Assembly (NCBI GenBank): GCA_937908115.1
Contig: CALEQZ010000050.1
Span: forward strand, 22,132-86,131
Source of the DNA: an uncultured Alcaligenaceae bacterium
GTDB taxonomy: Bacteria; Pseudomonadota; Gammaproteobacteria; Burkholderiales; Burkholderiaceae_B
Direction: 5' to 3'
DNA: 64,000 nucleotides
In this document: positions 1 to 10,106 of the stretch, in pieces
Numbering within the stretch: the stretch's first letter is position 1
Layout: each line of letters begins with the position of its first letter
The notes under the pieces: generated by a model
Databases searched by the model: none
Told to the model about the DNA's origin: nothing
The model's input: the letters and a program-made list of their open reading frames with translations, nothing else
Program-made: the position numbers and the translations under genes

Positions 1-1860
1 GCCATCCTCTGCGTGGCCAATCTTTCGCGTAGCCACCAGCCGGTGGAGCTGGACTTGAGCGAGATGGCCGGACGCGTGCCCGTGGAGATGCTGGGCGATT
101 CGTCCTTTCCGACCATCGGCCAGCTGCCCTACCTACTGACCCTGCCGCCCTATGGCTTTTACTGGTTCGAGTTGAGCGCGACCGCCGCGCCGCCAGCCTG
201 GCACGCGGCGCTTCCGGAGCAAATGACCGGCTATGCCACGCTGGTCCTGCGCGGACGGGCGGGTTACCAGCTCACCGAAGGATCGCTGCGCGCCTTGCGC
301 AAGGAAGTCCTGCCGCATTACCTGGCGCGCCAGCGCTGGTTCGCCCGCAGGCAGGCCCAGCGCATCTCGGCCGATCCGGTTTATGCCGTGCCGCTTCCGG
401 GCGCGGCCCAGGAATGCTTCCTGGCCGAGATCCAGGCCGACCCCGGCTCGGGCGAACCAACCAACCATTTCCTGCCGCTTGCCCTGATATGGAGCGAAAC
501 GCTGCCGCCGGCGATGCAGCCCTACGCCATGGCACGCGTGCGCCGCGGCCCCGAGGTGGGCATGGCGGTCGACGCCTTCGGCGTGGAGGCTTGCGCGCGC
601 GCCATGCTCGATCACATGCGCCGGGGCACCACGCTGAACATGAGTGGTGCGTTGGCGGGCGCCAGCCTGCGCTTTTTGCCGGAACCGGCGCTTGCCGGCC
701 TGGACCTGCCTGGCGACGCACCCATCGAATGGCCGATGGGCGAACAGTCCAACAGCTCGCTCATCATCGGCTCGGCCGTCGTCCTGAAGTTCGTGCGCCG
801 CGTCGCCGACGGCATTCACCCCGAGGCGGAGATGTCGCGCAAGCTCTCGCGCGCCGGCTACGCCAATACTGCGCCCCTGCTGGGCGAGCTGGTGCGGATG
901 GACGCCGACGGCACGCCGCACACGCTTGCGCTGCTGCACGGCTATGTCGCCAACCAGGGCGACGCATGGGGGTGGAGCCTGCAGTACCTGAAAAGCTGGT
1001 TGGACGAGGCGGCATTGCCCAGCGAGCCCGCGCCGGACGAAAAGGATGCCCTGCTCGGCTACGAAGCGCTTGCCGCGGCGATCGGGCGGCGATTGGCGCA
1101 GTTCCACGACACCGTCACGCAAGCGACCGACGATCCGGACTTCGCGCCAGAAGTCGCGCGCGCGGCCCAGGCCAAGCGCTGGGGCGCAGACGTGATGCGC
1201 ATGCTGGACCAGGCCGTGCAGGCGCTGGCACGCCAGGATGACGCCGCGCTGGCTGGCCGCGGCCGCTGGCTGGCCGGGCATCGCGACGTCCTGGCCCAGG
1301 CCGTGGCCGAACGCGCCGCGCGCCTGCGCGGCACCCAACTGCTGCGCATACACGGCGATTTCCATCTTGGACAGGTACTCGTGTCCCAGGGCGACGCCTA
1401 CCTGATCGACTTCGAAGGCGAACCGGCCCGCCCGCTTGCCGAGCGCCGCGCCCACGCCTGCCCCACGCGCGATGTGGCTGGACTGCTGCGGTCGTTCGAC
1501 TATGCCGCGGCTGCTGCCGCAGGCGCAGGTGCGCCCGTGCGCGAGACACCAGCCGAACCCGCCATGCCCGCCGAACAGGCGCAGCAACAGCGGCGCGAAC
1601 GGCTGCTCGCGCAATTCCGCCGCAGCGCCGGCCGGGCGTTCCTGGACGCCTACCACGAACAGGCCCTGCGCGACGGCGCACGCTGGTTGGACGAAGAAGC
1701 GTTCGCGCCGCTGCTGGAATTGGCCATGCTGGAGAAGGCCGCCTACGAAGTTTGCTACGAAGCTGCGCACCGCCCGACATGGATGGCCGTGCCTGCCGGG
1801 GCATTGTGCGCGCTGGCTTCACAGGTGCTGGGCCTGGATCGAACGGACGAGCAGCCATGA
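1..1860 (+). CDS. treS: Trehalose synthase / maltokinase fusion, 3' part (5' truncated by window edge)
   Basis: The reading frame is open from base 1, so the gene begins upstream. The first ~60 codons are the C-terminal beta-sandwich of a GH13 trehalose synthase, which interconverts trehalose and maltose. The rest is a fused maltokinase (Pep2/Mak), which phosphorylates maltose with ATP to maltose 1-phosphate. The kinase part starts with an [12 protein letters not shown] motif, has the catalytic HGDFHLGQ loop at 1351-1374 and the metal-binding DFEG at 1408-1419. Maltose 1-phosphate is normally the donor for GlgE, which would be expected upstream, outside the window. It is the first visible gene of the operon. 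Its stop overlaps the glgB start as ATGA. The active site of the TreS half cannot be checked here. Confidence 0.93.
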   Translation, partial: AILCVANLSRSHQPVELDLSEMAGRVPVEMLGDSSFPTIGQLPYLLTLPPYGFYWFELSATAAPPAWHAALPEQMTGYATLVLRGRAGYQLTEGSLRALRKEVLPHYLARQRWFARRQAQRISADPVYAVPLPGAAQECFLAEIQADPGSGEPTNHFLPLALIWSETLPPAMQPYAMARVRRGPEVGMAVDAFGVEACARAMLDHMRRGTTLNMSGALAGASLRFLPEPALAGLDLPGDAPIEWPMGEQSNSSLIIGSAVVLKFVRRVADGIHPEAEMSRKLSRAGYANTAPLLGELVRMDADGTPHTLALLHGYVANQGDAWGWSLQYLKSWLDEAALPSEPAPDEKDALLGYEALAAAIGRRLAQFHDTVTQATDDPDFAPEVARAAQAKRWGADVMRMLDQAVQALARQDDAALAGRGRWLAGHRDVLAQAVAERAARLRGTQLLRIHGDFHLGQVLVSQGDAYLIDFEGEPARPLAERRAHACPTRDVAGLLRSFDYAAAAAAGAGAPVRETPAEPAMPAEQAQQQRRERLLAQFRRSAGRAFLDAYHEQALRDGARWLDEEAFAPLLELAMLEKAAYEVCYEAAHRPTWMAVPAGALCALASQVLGLDRTDEQP

Positions 1861-4067
1861 CGAACACCGTGTCCCGCCAGCCACCACCGATCCAGTCGGC
1901 GTTGCCCGCGGCGCTGACCGGCGCGGCCACGGCCGATCCCTTCGCCGTGCTGGGCCCGCACCGGGATCCCGTGCACGGCAAGGCGGTGCTGCGCGCCTGG
2001 CTGCCGGGCGCGCAGGCCGTGCAGGCGCGGCTGGCCGACGGCAGCGCCGTCGACTACGTCGAGGCGGCAGACGGATTCTTCGTCGCCGAACTCGCCGGCG
2101 GCGAACTGCCCGGCGGGCCGGACGCCTATCGCCTTCGCATCACTTGGCCGCAAGGCGTGCAGGAAACGGCAGACCCCTATGCCTTCGGTCCGCTGCTTGG
2201 CGAACTCGACCTGCACCTGCTGCGCGAGGGCCGGCACTTCGACCTGGGCGATTGCCTGGGCGCGCATGCCTGCACGGCACAGGGCATAGCCGGCGTGCGC
2301 TTTGCAGTGTGGGCGCCCAATGCGCGCCGCGTATCCGTGGTGGGCGGCTTCAATGGGTGGGACGGACGCCGGCACATCATGCGCTTGCGTCATGACGCCG
2401 GCGTATGGGAACTGTTCGTGCCGCACTTGGAACCGGGTGAGCGCTACAAGTACGAAATCGCCGGCCCGGACGGCAGGCTGCTTGCGCTGAAAGCCGATCC
2501 GGTGGCCTGGCGCAGCGAAGCGGCGCCGGCGACGGCCTCGATCGTGGCGAGCCCCGACCCCTTTGCCTGGACCGACCAGGCATGGATGCGCGAGCGCGCA
2601 GCCCGGCAAACGCCGCGTTCACCGATGTGCATTTACGAAGTCCATGCCGGATCGTGGCTAGGGCCGGACCGTGGCAACGGCATTTGGCGCCAGCTGCGCG
2701 AGCGGCTCGTGCCCTACGCTGCCGGCCTGGGCTTTACGCACGTCGAATTGCTACCCGTCATGGAGCACCCCTTCGGCGGATCGTGGGGATATCAGCCGCT
2801 GGGCATGTACGCGCCGGCCGCGCGCTACGGCACGCCAGAGGAATTTGCCGCCTTCGTCGATGCGTGCCATGGCGCCGGGCTGGGCGTGATCCTCGATTGG
2901 GTGCCGGCGCATTTCCCCGACGACGTGCACGGCCTGGCGCGGTTCGACGGTACTGCCCTATACGAGTACGAGGATCCGCGAGAGGGCTACCACCCCGATT
3001 GGAACACGCTGATCTACAACCTGGGGCGCACCGAAGTGCGCAATTTCATGGTCGCGAGCGCGCTGCACTGGCTGCGCCGCTACCACGTCGACGGGCTGCG
3101 CGTGGACGCCGTTGCTTCCATGCTCTATCGCGACTACAGCCGCGGTCCCGGCCAATGGCTGCCCAATCGCCACGGCGGCCGCGAGAACCTCGAATCGATC
3201 GAGTTCCTGCGTGAATTCAACGCCATCGTGGCGCAGGAATGCCCGGGCACGGTGACCATCGCGGAGGAATCCACCGCATGGCCCGGCGTGACTGCGCCGG
3301 TGGCGACTGGCGGCCTGGGATTCACGTACAAGTGGAACATGGGCTGGATGCATGACACGCTGCGCTATATGCAGAAGGACCCCGTGCACCGCGGCTACCA
3401 TCACCACGACTTGACCTTCGGCATGGTCTACGCCTATTCGGAACGCTTCGTGCTGCCGCTCTCTCACGACGAGGTGGTGCACGGCAAGCGGTCGCTGGCC
3501 GGCCGCATGCCGGGCGATCCCTGGCAGCGCCTGGCCAACCTGCGTGCGTACTTTGGCTTCATGTGGGCGCATCCAGGCAAGAAGTTGCTATTCATGGGCG
3601 GCGAGATCGGCCAGCTGGTCGAATGGAACCACGACGGCGAACTCGATTGGGGCGCGTTGGACCACCCCTTGCACGCCGGGCTGCAGCGGCTGGTGCGCGA
3701 CCTGAACCGCGCCTACCGCGACATCCCCGCCTTGCACGAAACCGACTGCGAGCCGTCTGGCTTTGCCTGGGTGATCGGCGATGACCGCCGCAACAGCGTG
3801 TTCGCCTTCCTGCGCACCCACGGCGCGCAGGCCTTGCTCGTCGTCAGCAACATGACCCCCGTGCCGCGCCACGACTACCGCGTCGGCGTGCCGCGCGGCG
3901 GCGTGTGGCGTGAGCGCATCAACACCGATGCGGCCGAATACGGCGGCTCAGGGATGGGCAACGCCGGACGCGTACATGCGCTGCCGGTGCCTGCCCATGG
4001 CCAGCCGCAGTCCTTGTCGCTGACCCTGCCGCCACTGTCTACGCTGCTACTCGAAGCAGAAGGATGA
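1857..4067 (+). CDS. glgB: 1,4-alpha-glucan branching enzyme GlgB
   Basis: This 736-residue enzyme makes alpha-1,6 branches in glycogen-like glucan. I chose the ATG that overlaps the preceding stop (ATGA); it gives the usual GlgB length. An N-terminal CBM48/N1 region precedes the GH13_9 barrel. Family motifs are visible: [32 protein letters not shown] with nucleophile Asp417, AEEST with acid/base Glu470, and [10 protein letters not shown] with Asp538. In the operon it would branch the polymer made from maltose 1-phosphate. The stop overlaps the glgX start by four bases. Confidence 0.97.
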   Translation: MTNTVSRQPPPIQSALPAALTGAATADPFAVLGPHRDPVHGKAVLRAWLPGAQAVQARLADGSAVDYVEAADGFFVAELAGGELPGGPDAYRLRITWPQGVQETADPYAFGPLLGELDLHLLREGRHFDLGDCLGAHACTAQGIAGVRFAVWAPNARRVSVVGGFNGWDGRRHIMRLRHDAGVWELFVPHLEPGERYKYEIAGPDGRLLALKADPVAWRSEAAPATASIVASPDPFAWTDQAWMRERAARQTPRSPMCIYEVHAGSWLGPDRGNGIWRQLRERLVPYAAGLGFTHVELLPVMEHPFGGSWGYQPLGMYAPAARYGTPEEFAAFVDACHGAGLGVILDWVPAHFPDDVHGLARFDGTALYEYEDPREGYHPDWNTLIYNLGRTEVRNFMVASALHWLRRYHVDGLRVDAVASMLYRDYSRGPGQWLPNRHGGRENLESIEFLREFNAIVAQECPGTVTIAEESTAWPGVTAPVATGGLGFTYKWNMGWMHDTLRYMQKDPVHRGYHHHDLTFGMVYAYSERFVLPLSHDEVVHGKRSLAGRMPGDPWQRLANLRAYFGFMWAHPGKKLLFMGGEIGQLVEWNHDGELDWGALDHPLHAGLQRLVRDLNRAYRDIPALHETDCEPSGFAWVIGDDRRNSVFAFLRTHGAQALLVVSNMTPVPRHDYRVGVPRGGVWRERINTDAAEYGGSGMGNAGRVHALPVPAHGQPQSLSLTLPPLSTLLLEAEG

Positions 4068-6196
4068 TCGCCATGGCCCCTACCCTGTCCGACGGGCTGC
4101 AGCCCGGCCTGCCCTACCCGCTTGGCGCCACCAGCGACGGACTGGGCGTGAACTTCGCCGTATTTTCAGCCAACGCCACGGGCATCGACCTGTGCATCTT
4201 CGATGCACGCGGACGCAAGGAACTGCGCCGCCTGCCGCTGCCCGAATGCACCGATGAAATCTGGCACGGCTACCTGCCCGATGCGGGCCCTGGATTGGTC
4301 TACGGCTTTCGCGCCCATGGTCCGTACGACCCGCGCCGCGGCCACCGCTTCAATCCGAACAAACTGCTGCTCGATCCTTACGCGCGCCAGCTGCGTGGCG
4401 CACTGCGCTGGTCCGACGCGCTGTTCGGCTACCGGGTCCAGCACGCGCGCGCCGACCTCAGCATGGATCGGCGCGATAGCGCGCCAGCCATGCCCAAGTG
4501 CGTCGTCGTGGACGACACCTTCAACTGGGGCTCGGTGCAGCGCCCGGAGACGACTTGGCGCGACACGGTCATCTACGAGGCCCACGTGCGCGGCGTGTCC
4601 ATGGGCCGCGAAGACCTGCGCCCGACGCAGCGCGGCACCTTCGCCGCGCTGGGCGACCCGCGCCTGATCGACCACCTGCACCGCATCGGTGTGACCGCGG
4701 TGGAACTGATGCCGGTGCACGCCTTCCTGCAAGACCACTTCCTCGTCGAACGGGGCCTGCGCAACTACTGGGGCTACAGCACGCTGTCGTTCTTCGCCCC
4801 CGAGCCGTCCTACCTCGCGGCCGAAGGTGACAATCCGCTGCGCGCGGCCATCCGTCGCCTGCACGCGGCGGGCATACAGGTGATCCTGGACGTGGTCTAC
4901 AACCACACCTGCGAGGGCAACGAGCTCGGACCCACCTTGTCCTGGCGCGGACTGGACAACGCCAGCTATTACCGGCTGGTGCCGGGCCAAGAGCGCCACT
5001 TCATCAACGACACCGGTTGCGGCAACACGCTGAACCTGTCGCATCCCCGCGTGCTGCAAATGGTCATGGACTCGCTGCGCCACTGGGCGCAGTCCTATCA
5101 CGTGGATGGCTTTCGCTTCGACCTGGGCACCACGATTGGCCGCGAAGGCACAGGCTTTGATCCGGGGTCGGGGTTTTTCGACGCCATTTTGCAGGACCCG
5201 GTGCTGTCGCGCCTGAAACTGATTTCCGAGCCCTGGGACATCGGGCCGGACGGCTATCAACTGGGCAACCACCCGCCTGGTTTTGCGGAATGGAACGACC
5301 GTTTCCGCGACGGCGTGCGCCGCTATTGGCGCGGCGACCCGGGCCTGCGCGGCGAGCTTGCTGCCCGTTTGGCCGGCTCGCCCGAATTGTTCGACCGCCG
5401 GCACAGGCGGCCGTGGGCAAGCGTCAACTTCGTCGCTTCCCATGACGGGTTCACCCTTGACGATGTCGTCAGCTACAACGACAAGCACAACGAGGCCAAT
5501 GGCGAGGACAGCCAGGACGGCCATGGCGAGAACTTCAGCAACAACTGGGGCGCCGAAGGACCGACCGACGACGCGGATATCGCCGATGTCCGCGCCTGCG
5601 TCAAGCGCGCCATGCTGGCCACGGTGTTTTTCTCCTACGGCACACCCATGCTGCTGGCCGGTGATGAATTCGGCAACAGCCAACAGGGCAACAACAACGC
5701 CTATTGCCAGGACAACGAGCTGTCCTGGCTGGACTGGAGCCAGGCCACCTCCCCGGAGGGTCGCGCGCTTGCCGGCTTCGTCGCCAGGCTGGCGGCACTG
5801 CGGCGCGACCACTCGTCGCTGTGCGGCGTACGCTTCCAGGATCCGGCCCGTGAGGTGGCGCCGGGATTGGTTGCTTTGGCTTGGTTCGACGTCGACGGCT
5901 CGCCCATGGCCGCAGACGCCTGGGCCGACGAGGCCAGCAGTGCGCTGGCGCTGCGGCGTGCCATCGAAGATGCGGACGGCGTGGACGCGACGTTGATGCT
6001 GGCCAATGGCGGCGGGGACCCGGTGCGCTTTCGCCTGCCGCAGCCGGCGCTGGATTGGGAGCGCCTGTTGGATACTTCCTCGCCGGACGAACCGCCCGGC
6101 CAGCCGGTGGAGGCGGACGAAGTCGAAGTGGCCGCGCACGCCGTGGTGCTCCTGGGCGCCAGGGCCGATCCGCATCCACCCGGAGACACGCCATGA
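4064..6196 (+). CDS. glgX: Glycogen debranching enzyme GlgX
   Basis: This 710-residue isoamylase-type enzyme (GH13_11) removes short alpha-1,6 branches from glycogen. The sequence shows an N-terminal CBM48 (starting around [19 protein letters not shown]), [22 protein letters not shown] with nucleophile Asp353, [17 protein letters not shown] with the acid/base Glu, and the [13 protein letters not shown] loop with the transition-state His-Asp. The start at 4064 sits in an ATGA overlap with glgB; a second in-frame ATG at 4073 is an alternative. Linear chains released here would feed TreY or MalQ downstream. The stop overlaps the treZ start. Confidence 0.96.
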   Translation: MIAMAPTLSDGLQPGLPYPLGATSDGLGVNFAVFSANATGIDLCIFDARGRKELRRLPLPECTDEIWHGYLPDAGPGLVYGFRAHGPYDPRRGHRFNPNKLLLDPYARQLRGALRWSDALFGYRVQHARADLSMDRRDSAPAMPKCVVVDDTFNWGSVQRPETTWRDTVIYEAHVRGVSMGREDLRPTQRGTFAALGDPRLIDHLHRIGVTAVELMPVHAFLQDHFLVERGLRNYWGYSTLSFFAPEPSYLAAEGDNPLRAAIRRLHAAGIQVILDVVYNHTCEGNELGPTLSWRGLDNASYYRLVPGQERHFINDTGCGNTLNLSHPRVLQMVMDSLRHWAQSYHVDGFRFDLGTTIGREGTGFDPGSGFFDAILQDPVLSRLKLISEPWDIGPDGYQLGNHPPGFAEWNDRFRDGVRRYWRGDPGLRGELAARLAGSPELFDRRHRRPWASVNFVASHDGFTLDDVVSYNDKHNEANGEDSQDGHGENFSNNWGAEGPTDDADIADVRACVKRAMLATVFFSYGTPMLLAGDEFGNSQQGNNNAYCQDNELSWLDWSQATSPEGRALAGFVARLAALRRDHSSLCGVRFQDPAREVAPGLVALAWFDVDGSPMAADAWADEASSALALRRAIEDADGVDATLMLANGGGDPVRFRLPQPALDWERLLDTSSPDEPPGQPVEADEVEVAAHAVVLLGARADPHPPGDTP

Positions 6197-8001
6197 GCCC
6201 GGGTCAGCAGGTGCGGGACGTCGGTGCCTGGCAGCCCTACTTCGGCGCCACTTACCTGGGCGGCGGACGCGCCCGCTTTCGCGTCTGGGCGCCAGCCATG
6301 CAATCAGTGTCGGTCGACATCGAGGGACGCGGCTCGGTGGCCATGGCGCGCGGCCAAGGCGGTGTGTTCGAGGCCGAAGCGGCGTGCATGCCCGGCGACT
6401 GCTACCGCTATCGCATCGACGCGGACCTACAGGTGCCGGACCCCGCTTCGCGCTTGCAGGCCGGCGATGTCCACGATGCCAGTGTCGTGGTGCCGTCCGG
6501 TGGCGACTATGTCTGGCGCCATCCGGCATGGCGGGGGCTGCCGTGGACCGATACGGTGCTCTACGAAATCCATGCCGGCCTGGCCGGCGGTTATGCCGGC
6601 ATCGAGCAACGGTTGCCCGATCTCGCCGAACTGGGCGTCACGGCGCTGGAGCTGATGCCCATTGCCGATTTCCCCGGCCCGCGTAATTGGGGCTACGACG
6701 GCGTCTTGCCTTACGCGCCGGACCTCGCCTATGGACGGCGCGAAGAATTGAAGCGCCTGGTCGACACCGCCCACGGCTTGGGGCTGATGGTGTTTCTGGA
6801 CGTGGTCTATAACCACTTCGGGCCTGACGGCAACTACCTTCATCGCTACGCGCCCCAATTTTTTCGCGAGGACATGCCCACGCCCTGGGGGCCGGCCATC
6901 GATTACCGCCGTCCGCAGGTGCGCCGCTTCTTCGCCGAGAACGCCCTGTACTGGCTCGAAGAGTTTCGCTTCGACGGGCTAAGGCTCGATGCCGTGCACG
7001 CCATCAGCGATCCCAACTGGTTGGACGAAATGGCCGCCATGGTGCGTGAGCGATTTGCCGGCAGGCGCCATGTCCACCTGGTGCTGGAAAACGACCGCAA
7101 TGCCGCGTCTCACCTGACGAAAGGCTACGACGCGCAATGGAACGACGACATCCATCACGTCCTGCACCACCTGCTGACCGGTGAATCCGACGGCTACTAC
7201 CGTGACTACGCCCGCGCGCCGGCGGCGGCGCTGGCGCGCGCCCTGTCACAAGGCTTCGTCTACCAAGGGGAAATTTCTCCCACGAGCGGCCGCCGCCGCG
7301 GCGAACCGAGTGGTCATTTGCCACCGAGCGCCTTCGTCGCCTTCCTGCAAAACCACGACCAGGTCGGCAACCGCGCCTTGGGCGAACGGTTGGCGGCGCT
7401 GGTCAGCCACCCGGACGCGCTGCGCGCGGCCGTCGCGCTGCAGCTGCTCGCGCCGCAAGTCCCCTTGATTTTCATGGGCGAGGAATGCGGCAGCACCACA
7501 CCATTCTTCTACTTCACCAGCCATGCCGACCCGCAGCTGGCGCGCGCCGTCCGAGAAGGCCGGCGCAACGAATTCTCCGGGTTCGCCGGCCACGCCGATG
7601 CGGCGCTGCGCGAGCGCATTCCCGATCCGAACGATGCGTGCACCTACCTCGCCTCGCGGCCAACGGCCGACAGCGAGCAGGCGCAAGCCTGGCGCAACGC
7701 ATACCGGTGCCTGCTCGGCTTGCGGCGCCGGCTGCTCGCGCCGCGGCTGCCCGGCAGCCACGCCGATACGTCCCGTCCGCTGGGCAGCCACGCGGTGCAG
7801 GCGGCTTGGATCCTGGGCGACGGCGCGCGCTGGACGATCTACGCCAACCTCGGGCAGGCGGAGGTGACCGTCAGCGCCCCGGCGCTTGCCGCCGACGGGT
7901 GCGCGGTGGTCTTCGAAAGCCGCCCGGGCTGCACAAAGGCGCTACGTCACGGCAGCTTGCCGCCGTGCTGCACGATCGCCCTGATGGAGGCAGCGCCATG
8001 A
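6193..8001 (+). CDS. treZ: Malto-oligosyltrehalose trehalohydrolase TreZ
   Basis: This 602-residue GH13 enzyme cuts free trehalose from maltooligosyl-trehalose, the second step of the TreY-TreZ route. Visible motifs are FPGPRNWGYDGVLPYAPD, DVVYNHFGPDGNYL, DGLRLDAVHAI with the nucleophile Asp, LVLENDRN with the acid/base Glu, and FLQNHDQVGNRALGER. The N-terminal domain (FRVWAPAMQSVSVDI) is the CBM48-like E-set typical of TreZ. The start is the ATG of the ATGA overlap with glgX; the open frame extends upstream only because of overlapping glgX sequence. The partner treY is two genes downstream. Confidence 0.96.
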   Translation: MSPGQQVRDVGAWQPYFGATYLGGGRARFRVWAPAMQSVSVDIEGRGSVAMARGQGGVFEAEAACMPGDCYRYRIDADLQVPDPASRLQAGDVHDASVVVPSGGDYVWRHPAWRGLPWTDTVLYEIHAGLAGGYAGIEQRLPDLAELGVTALELMPIADFPGPRNWGYDGVLPYAPDLAYGRREELKRLVDTAHGLGLMVFLDVVYNHFGPDGNYLHRYAPQFFREDMPTPWGPAIDYRRPQVRRFFAENALYWLEEFRFDGLRLDAVHAISDPNWLDEMAAMVRERFAGRRHVHLVLENDRNAASHLTKGYDAQWNDDIHHVLHHLLTGESDGYYRDYARAPAAALARALSQGFVYQGEISPTSGRRRGEPSGHLPPSAFVAFLQNHDQVGNRALGERLAALVSHPDALRAAVALQLLAPQVPLIFMGEECGSTTPFFYFTSHADPQLARAVREGRRNEFSGFAGHADAALRERIPDPNDACTYLASRPTADSEQAQAWRNAYRCLLGLRRRLLAPRLPGSHADTSRPLGSHAVQAAWILGDGARWTIYANLGQAEVTVSAPALAADGCAVVFESRPGCTKALRHGSLPPCCTIALMEAAP

Positions 8002-10106
8002 ACGCAGACGACGCGCTGGCCGAACTGGCCGCGGCAGCTGGCGTGCAACTCGAATGGACCGATGCGCATGGCCGGCCAAGGCGCGTCAGCCCCGATACGC
8101 TGCGCCGCGTGCTGGATGCGCTACAGCTGCCTGCGCGCACGCCTGTGCAGGCCGCCGACAGCCTGGCCCGGCTGCGGGCCGACGGCGGCGCCCGGGCGGC
8201 GGCGCTGCTGACAGGGGACGGCGGCAAGCCTTTGCGCCTGCCCTGCCCGCCGGGCGCCTACCGGTTGCTTGACGAGGCGGGCGCGGTCTGCGCCAGCGGC
8301 CACCTGGGGCCGGATGCCGACGGCGGCTCGCTGCTGCCTGCGATCGGCCGGCCCGGCTACTACCGTGTCGAATCGGGCGCGTCGGGCCATGCGCTGGCCA
8401 TCGCCCCGGCCGCGCCGCACGGACTGGCCCGGACGCGGCGCTGGGGCGTCGCTGCGCAGCTATACAGCCTGCGGCGCACGCGCCCATCCATGATGGGCGG
8501 TTGCGGGGACTTCTCCGCGTTGGGCGAGCTCGCCCAGGCCGCCGCCGCCCAAGGCGCCGACGCCGTGGCCATCAGCCCCGTACATGCCCTGTTCAGCGCC
8601 GATCCGGCACGCTACAGCCCTTACTCGCCCTCGAGCCGGTTGTTCCTGAATGCGTGGTACATCGATCCCGACCAGGTTGCCGGCCCCCACGCGACGGCCG
8701 CGGCGCTGGACGAATTGGGCCTGGCCGGCCAGGCATGCAAGCTGGAGGCGGCCGCGCGCATCGATTGGCCGCGCGTGGCAATGTTGCGCATGGCCGTGCT
8801 GCGCAAGCTCTTCGACGGCTTCGTGCGCTGGGGCGGGCCACGCATGCAGCAGGCCTTCGAGCGATACCGGCGCAATGCCGGCCAGGCACTCGAAAGCCAC
8901 GCCTGCTTCGAAGCGCTGCACGCGCACCTGCGCGATCCGTCCGAACCCGACCGGGGTTGGCTGGACTGGCCCCAAGCCCTGCGCCGGCCGGGCAGTCCCG
9001 GAGTCAGGACGTTTGCCGCACGCCATGCCGACGAAGTGTCCTTTCACGCCTTCCTGCAATGGCAGGCTGCAGAGGGCCTGGCCCATGCGGGACGTTGCGC
9101 CAGGCAGGCCGGCATGGCAATCGGCCTGATCACCGACCTGGCCGTGGGCGCCGACCCGGGCGGCAGCCACGCCTGGAGCCGGCAGGACGAAATCGTGACA
9201 GGCCTGTGCGCGGGTGCGCCGCCCGACATCTACAACCCCTTGGGCCAAAACTGGAACCTGACCGCGTTTTCGCCGGTCGCGCTACGCCGCCACGGCTACC
9301 GCGCCTTCATCGAAATGTTGCGCGCGGCGCTGGCCGGCGCGGGCGGCATACGAGTGGACCACGCGCTGGGCTTGGCTCGCATGTGGCTGGTGCCCGACGG
9401 CTGCGCGCCCGGCGAAGGGGCGTATTTGACCTATCCCTTCGACGACCTGCTGCGGCTGATTGCGCTCGAGGCCTGGCGGCACGGCGCGATCGCCATCGGC
9501 GAGAACCTGGGCACGGTCGCGGCCGGTTTCGACGAGCGCATCGGCCAAGCCGGCATGTTGGGCATGAGTGTGCTGTGGTTCGAGCGCGAAGCTGATCCGG
9601 CGCCGGATGCGCCCCAGCAGCGGGTGCCAGGTTTCCGGGCACCGTCTGCGTGGCGGGTCGCCAACGTGGCCATGACGACCACCCACGACCTGCCTACCTG
9701 CGCTGGCTGGTGGCAAGCCAGCGATCTGCGCAGGCGCGACCAGCTGGGGCTGCTGGGCGGCCTGGCGCTTGGCCAGGCCGAATCGGACCGGGCAGCCGAG
9801 CGCGCCGCCTTATGGCAGGCCATGCGGCTGGCCGGCTGCGCCGACGGTCAGCCCCCTGGCGCCCAAGACCCGCCGGTCGCACAGATGATGGGCTTCGTCG
9901 CGGCAAGCGCCTGTCCCTTGGCGCTGCTGCCCTTGGAGGATGTGTTGGCCATGCAGGAACAACCCAACCTGCCCGGCACGTGCCACGAGCATCCGAACTG
10001 GGTGCAACGCCTGCCCGTCCCGGCCGGCATGCTGTTCGACGAGGCGCTCGTGCAGGCGAGGATTGCGGCGGTGCGGCGCGCACGTGCGCAAGGCGGCACG
10101 CCATGA
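7998..10106 (+). CDS. malQ: 4-alpha-glucanotransferase (amylomaltase) MalQ
   Basis: This 702-residue GH77 disproportionating enzyme transfers alpha-1,4-glucan segments between chains. Evidence is the RRWGVAAQLYSLR entry motif, YSPYSPSSRLFLN, IRVDHALGLARMW with the nucleophile Asp, IGENLGTV with the acid/base Glu, and TTTHDLPT with the third carboxylate. The ~120-residue N-terminal extension is normal for long bacterial MalQ. The start lies in an ATGA overlap with treZ. Between the two trehalose-forming genes it can rebuild chains long enough for TreY from the short maltooligosaccharides left by TreZ and GlgX. Confidence 0.95.
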   Translation: MNADDALAELAAAAGVQLEWTDAHGRPRRVSPDTLRRVLDALQLPARTPVQAADSLARLRADGGARAAALLTGDGGKPLRLPCPPGAYRLLDEAGAVCASGHLGPDADGGSLLPAIGRPGYYRVESGASGHALAIAPAAPHGLARTRRWGVAAQLYSLRRTRPSMMGGCGDFSALGELAQAAAAQGADAVAISPVHALFSADPARYSPYSPSSRLFLNAWYIDPDQVAGPHATAAALDELGLAGQACKLEAAARIDWPRVAMLRMAVLRKLFDGFVRWGGPRMQQAFERYRRNAGQALESHACFEALHAHLRDPSEPDRGWLDWPQALRRPGSPGVRTFAARHADEVSFHAFLQWQAAEGLAHAGRCARQAGMAIGLITDLAVGADPGGSHAWSRQDEIVTGLCAGAPPDIYNPLGQNWNLTAFSPVALRRHGYRAFIEMLRAALAGAGGIRVDHALGLARMWLVPDGCAPGEGAYLTYPFDDLLRLIALEAWRHGAIAIGENLGTVAAGFDERIGQAGMLGMSVLWFEREADPAPDAPQQRVPGFRAPSAWRVANVAMTTTHDLPTCAGWWQASDLRRRDQLGLLGGLALGQAESDRAAERAALWQAMRLAGCADGQPPGAQDPPVAQMMGFVAASACPLALLPLEDVLAMQEQPNLPGTCHEHPNWVQRLPVPAGMLFDEALVQARIAAVRRARAQGGTP

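Noticed and set aside
133..1770. A 545-residue open frame on the minus strand opposite the treS-maltokinase gene.
   Set aside because: It is a shadow frame caused by high GC at third positions; the composition is Ala/Arg/Gly-rich with no family features, and the + strand gene is certain.
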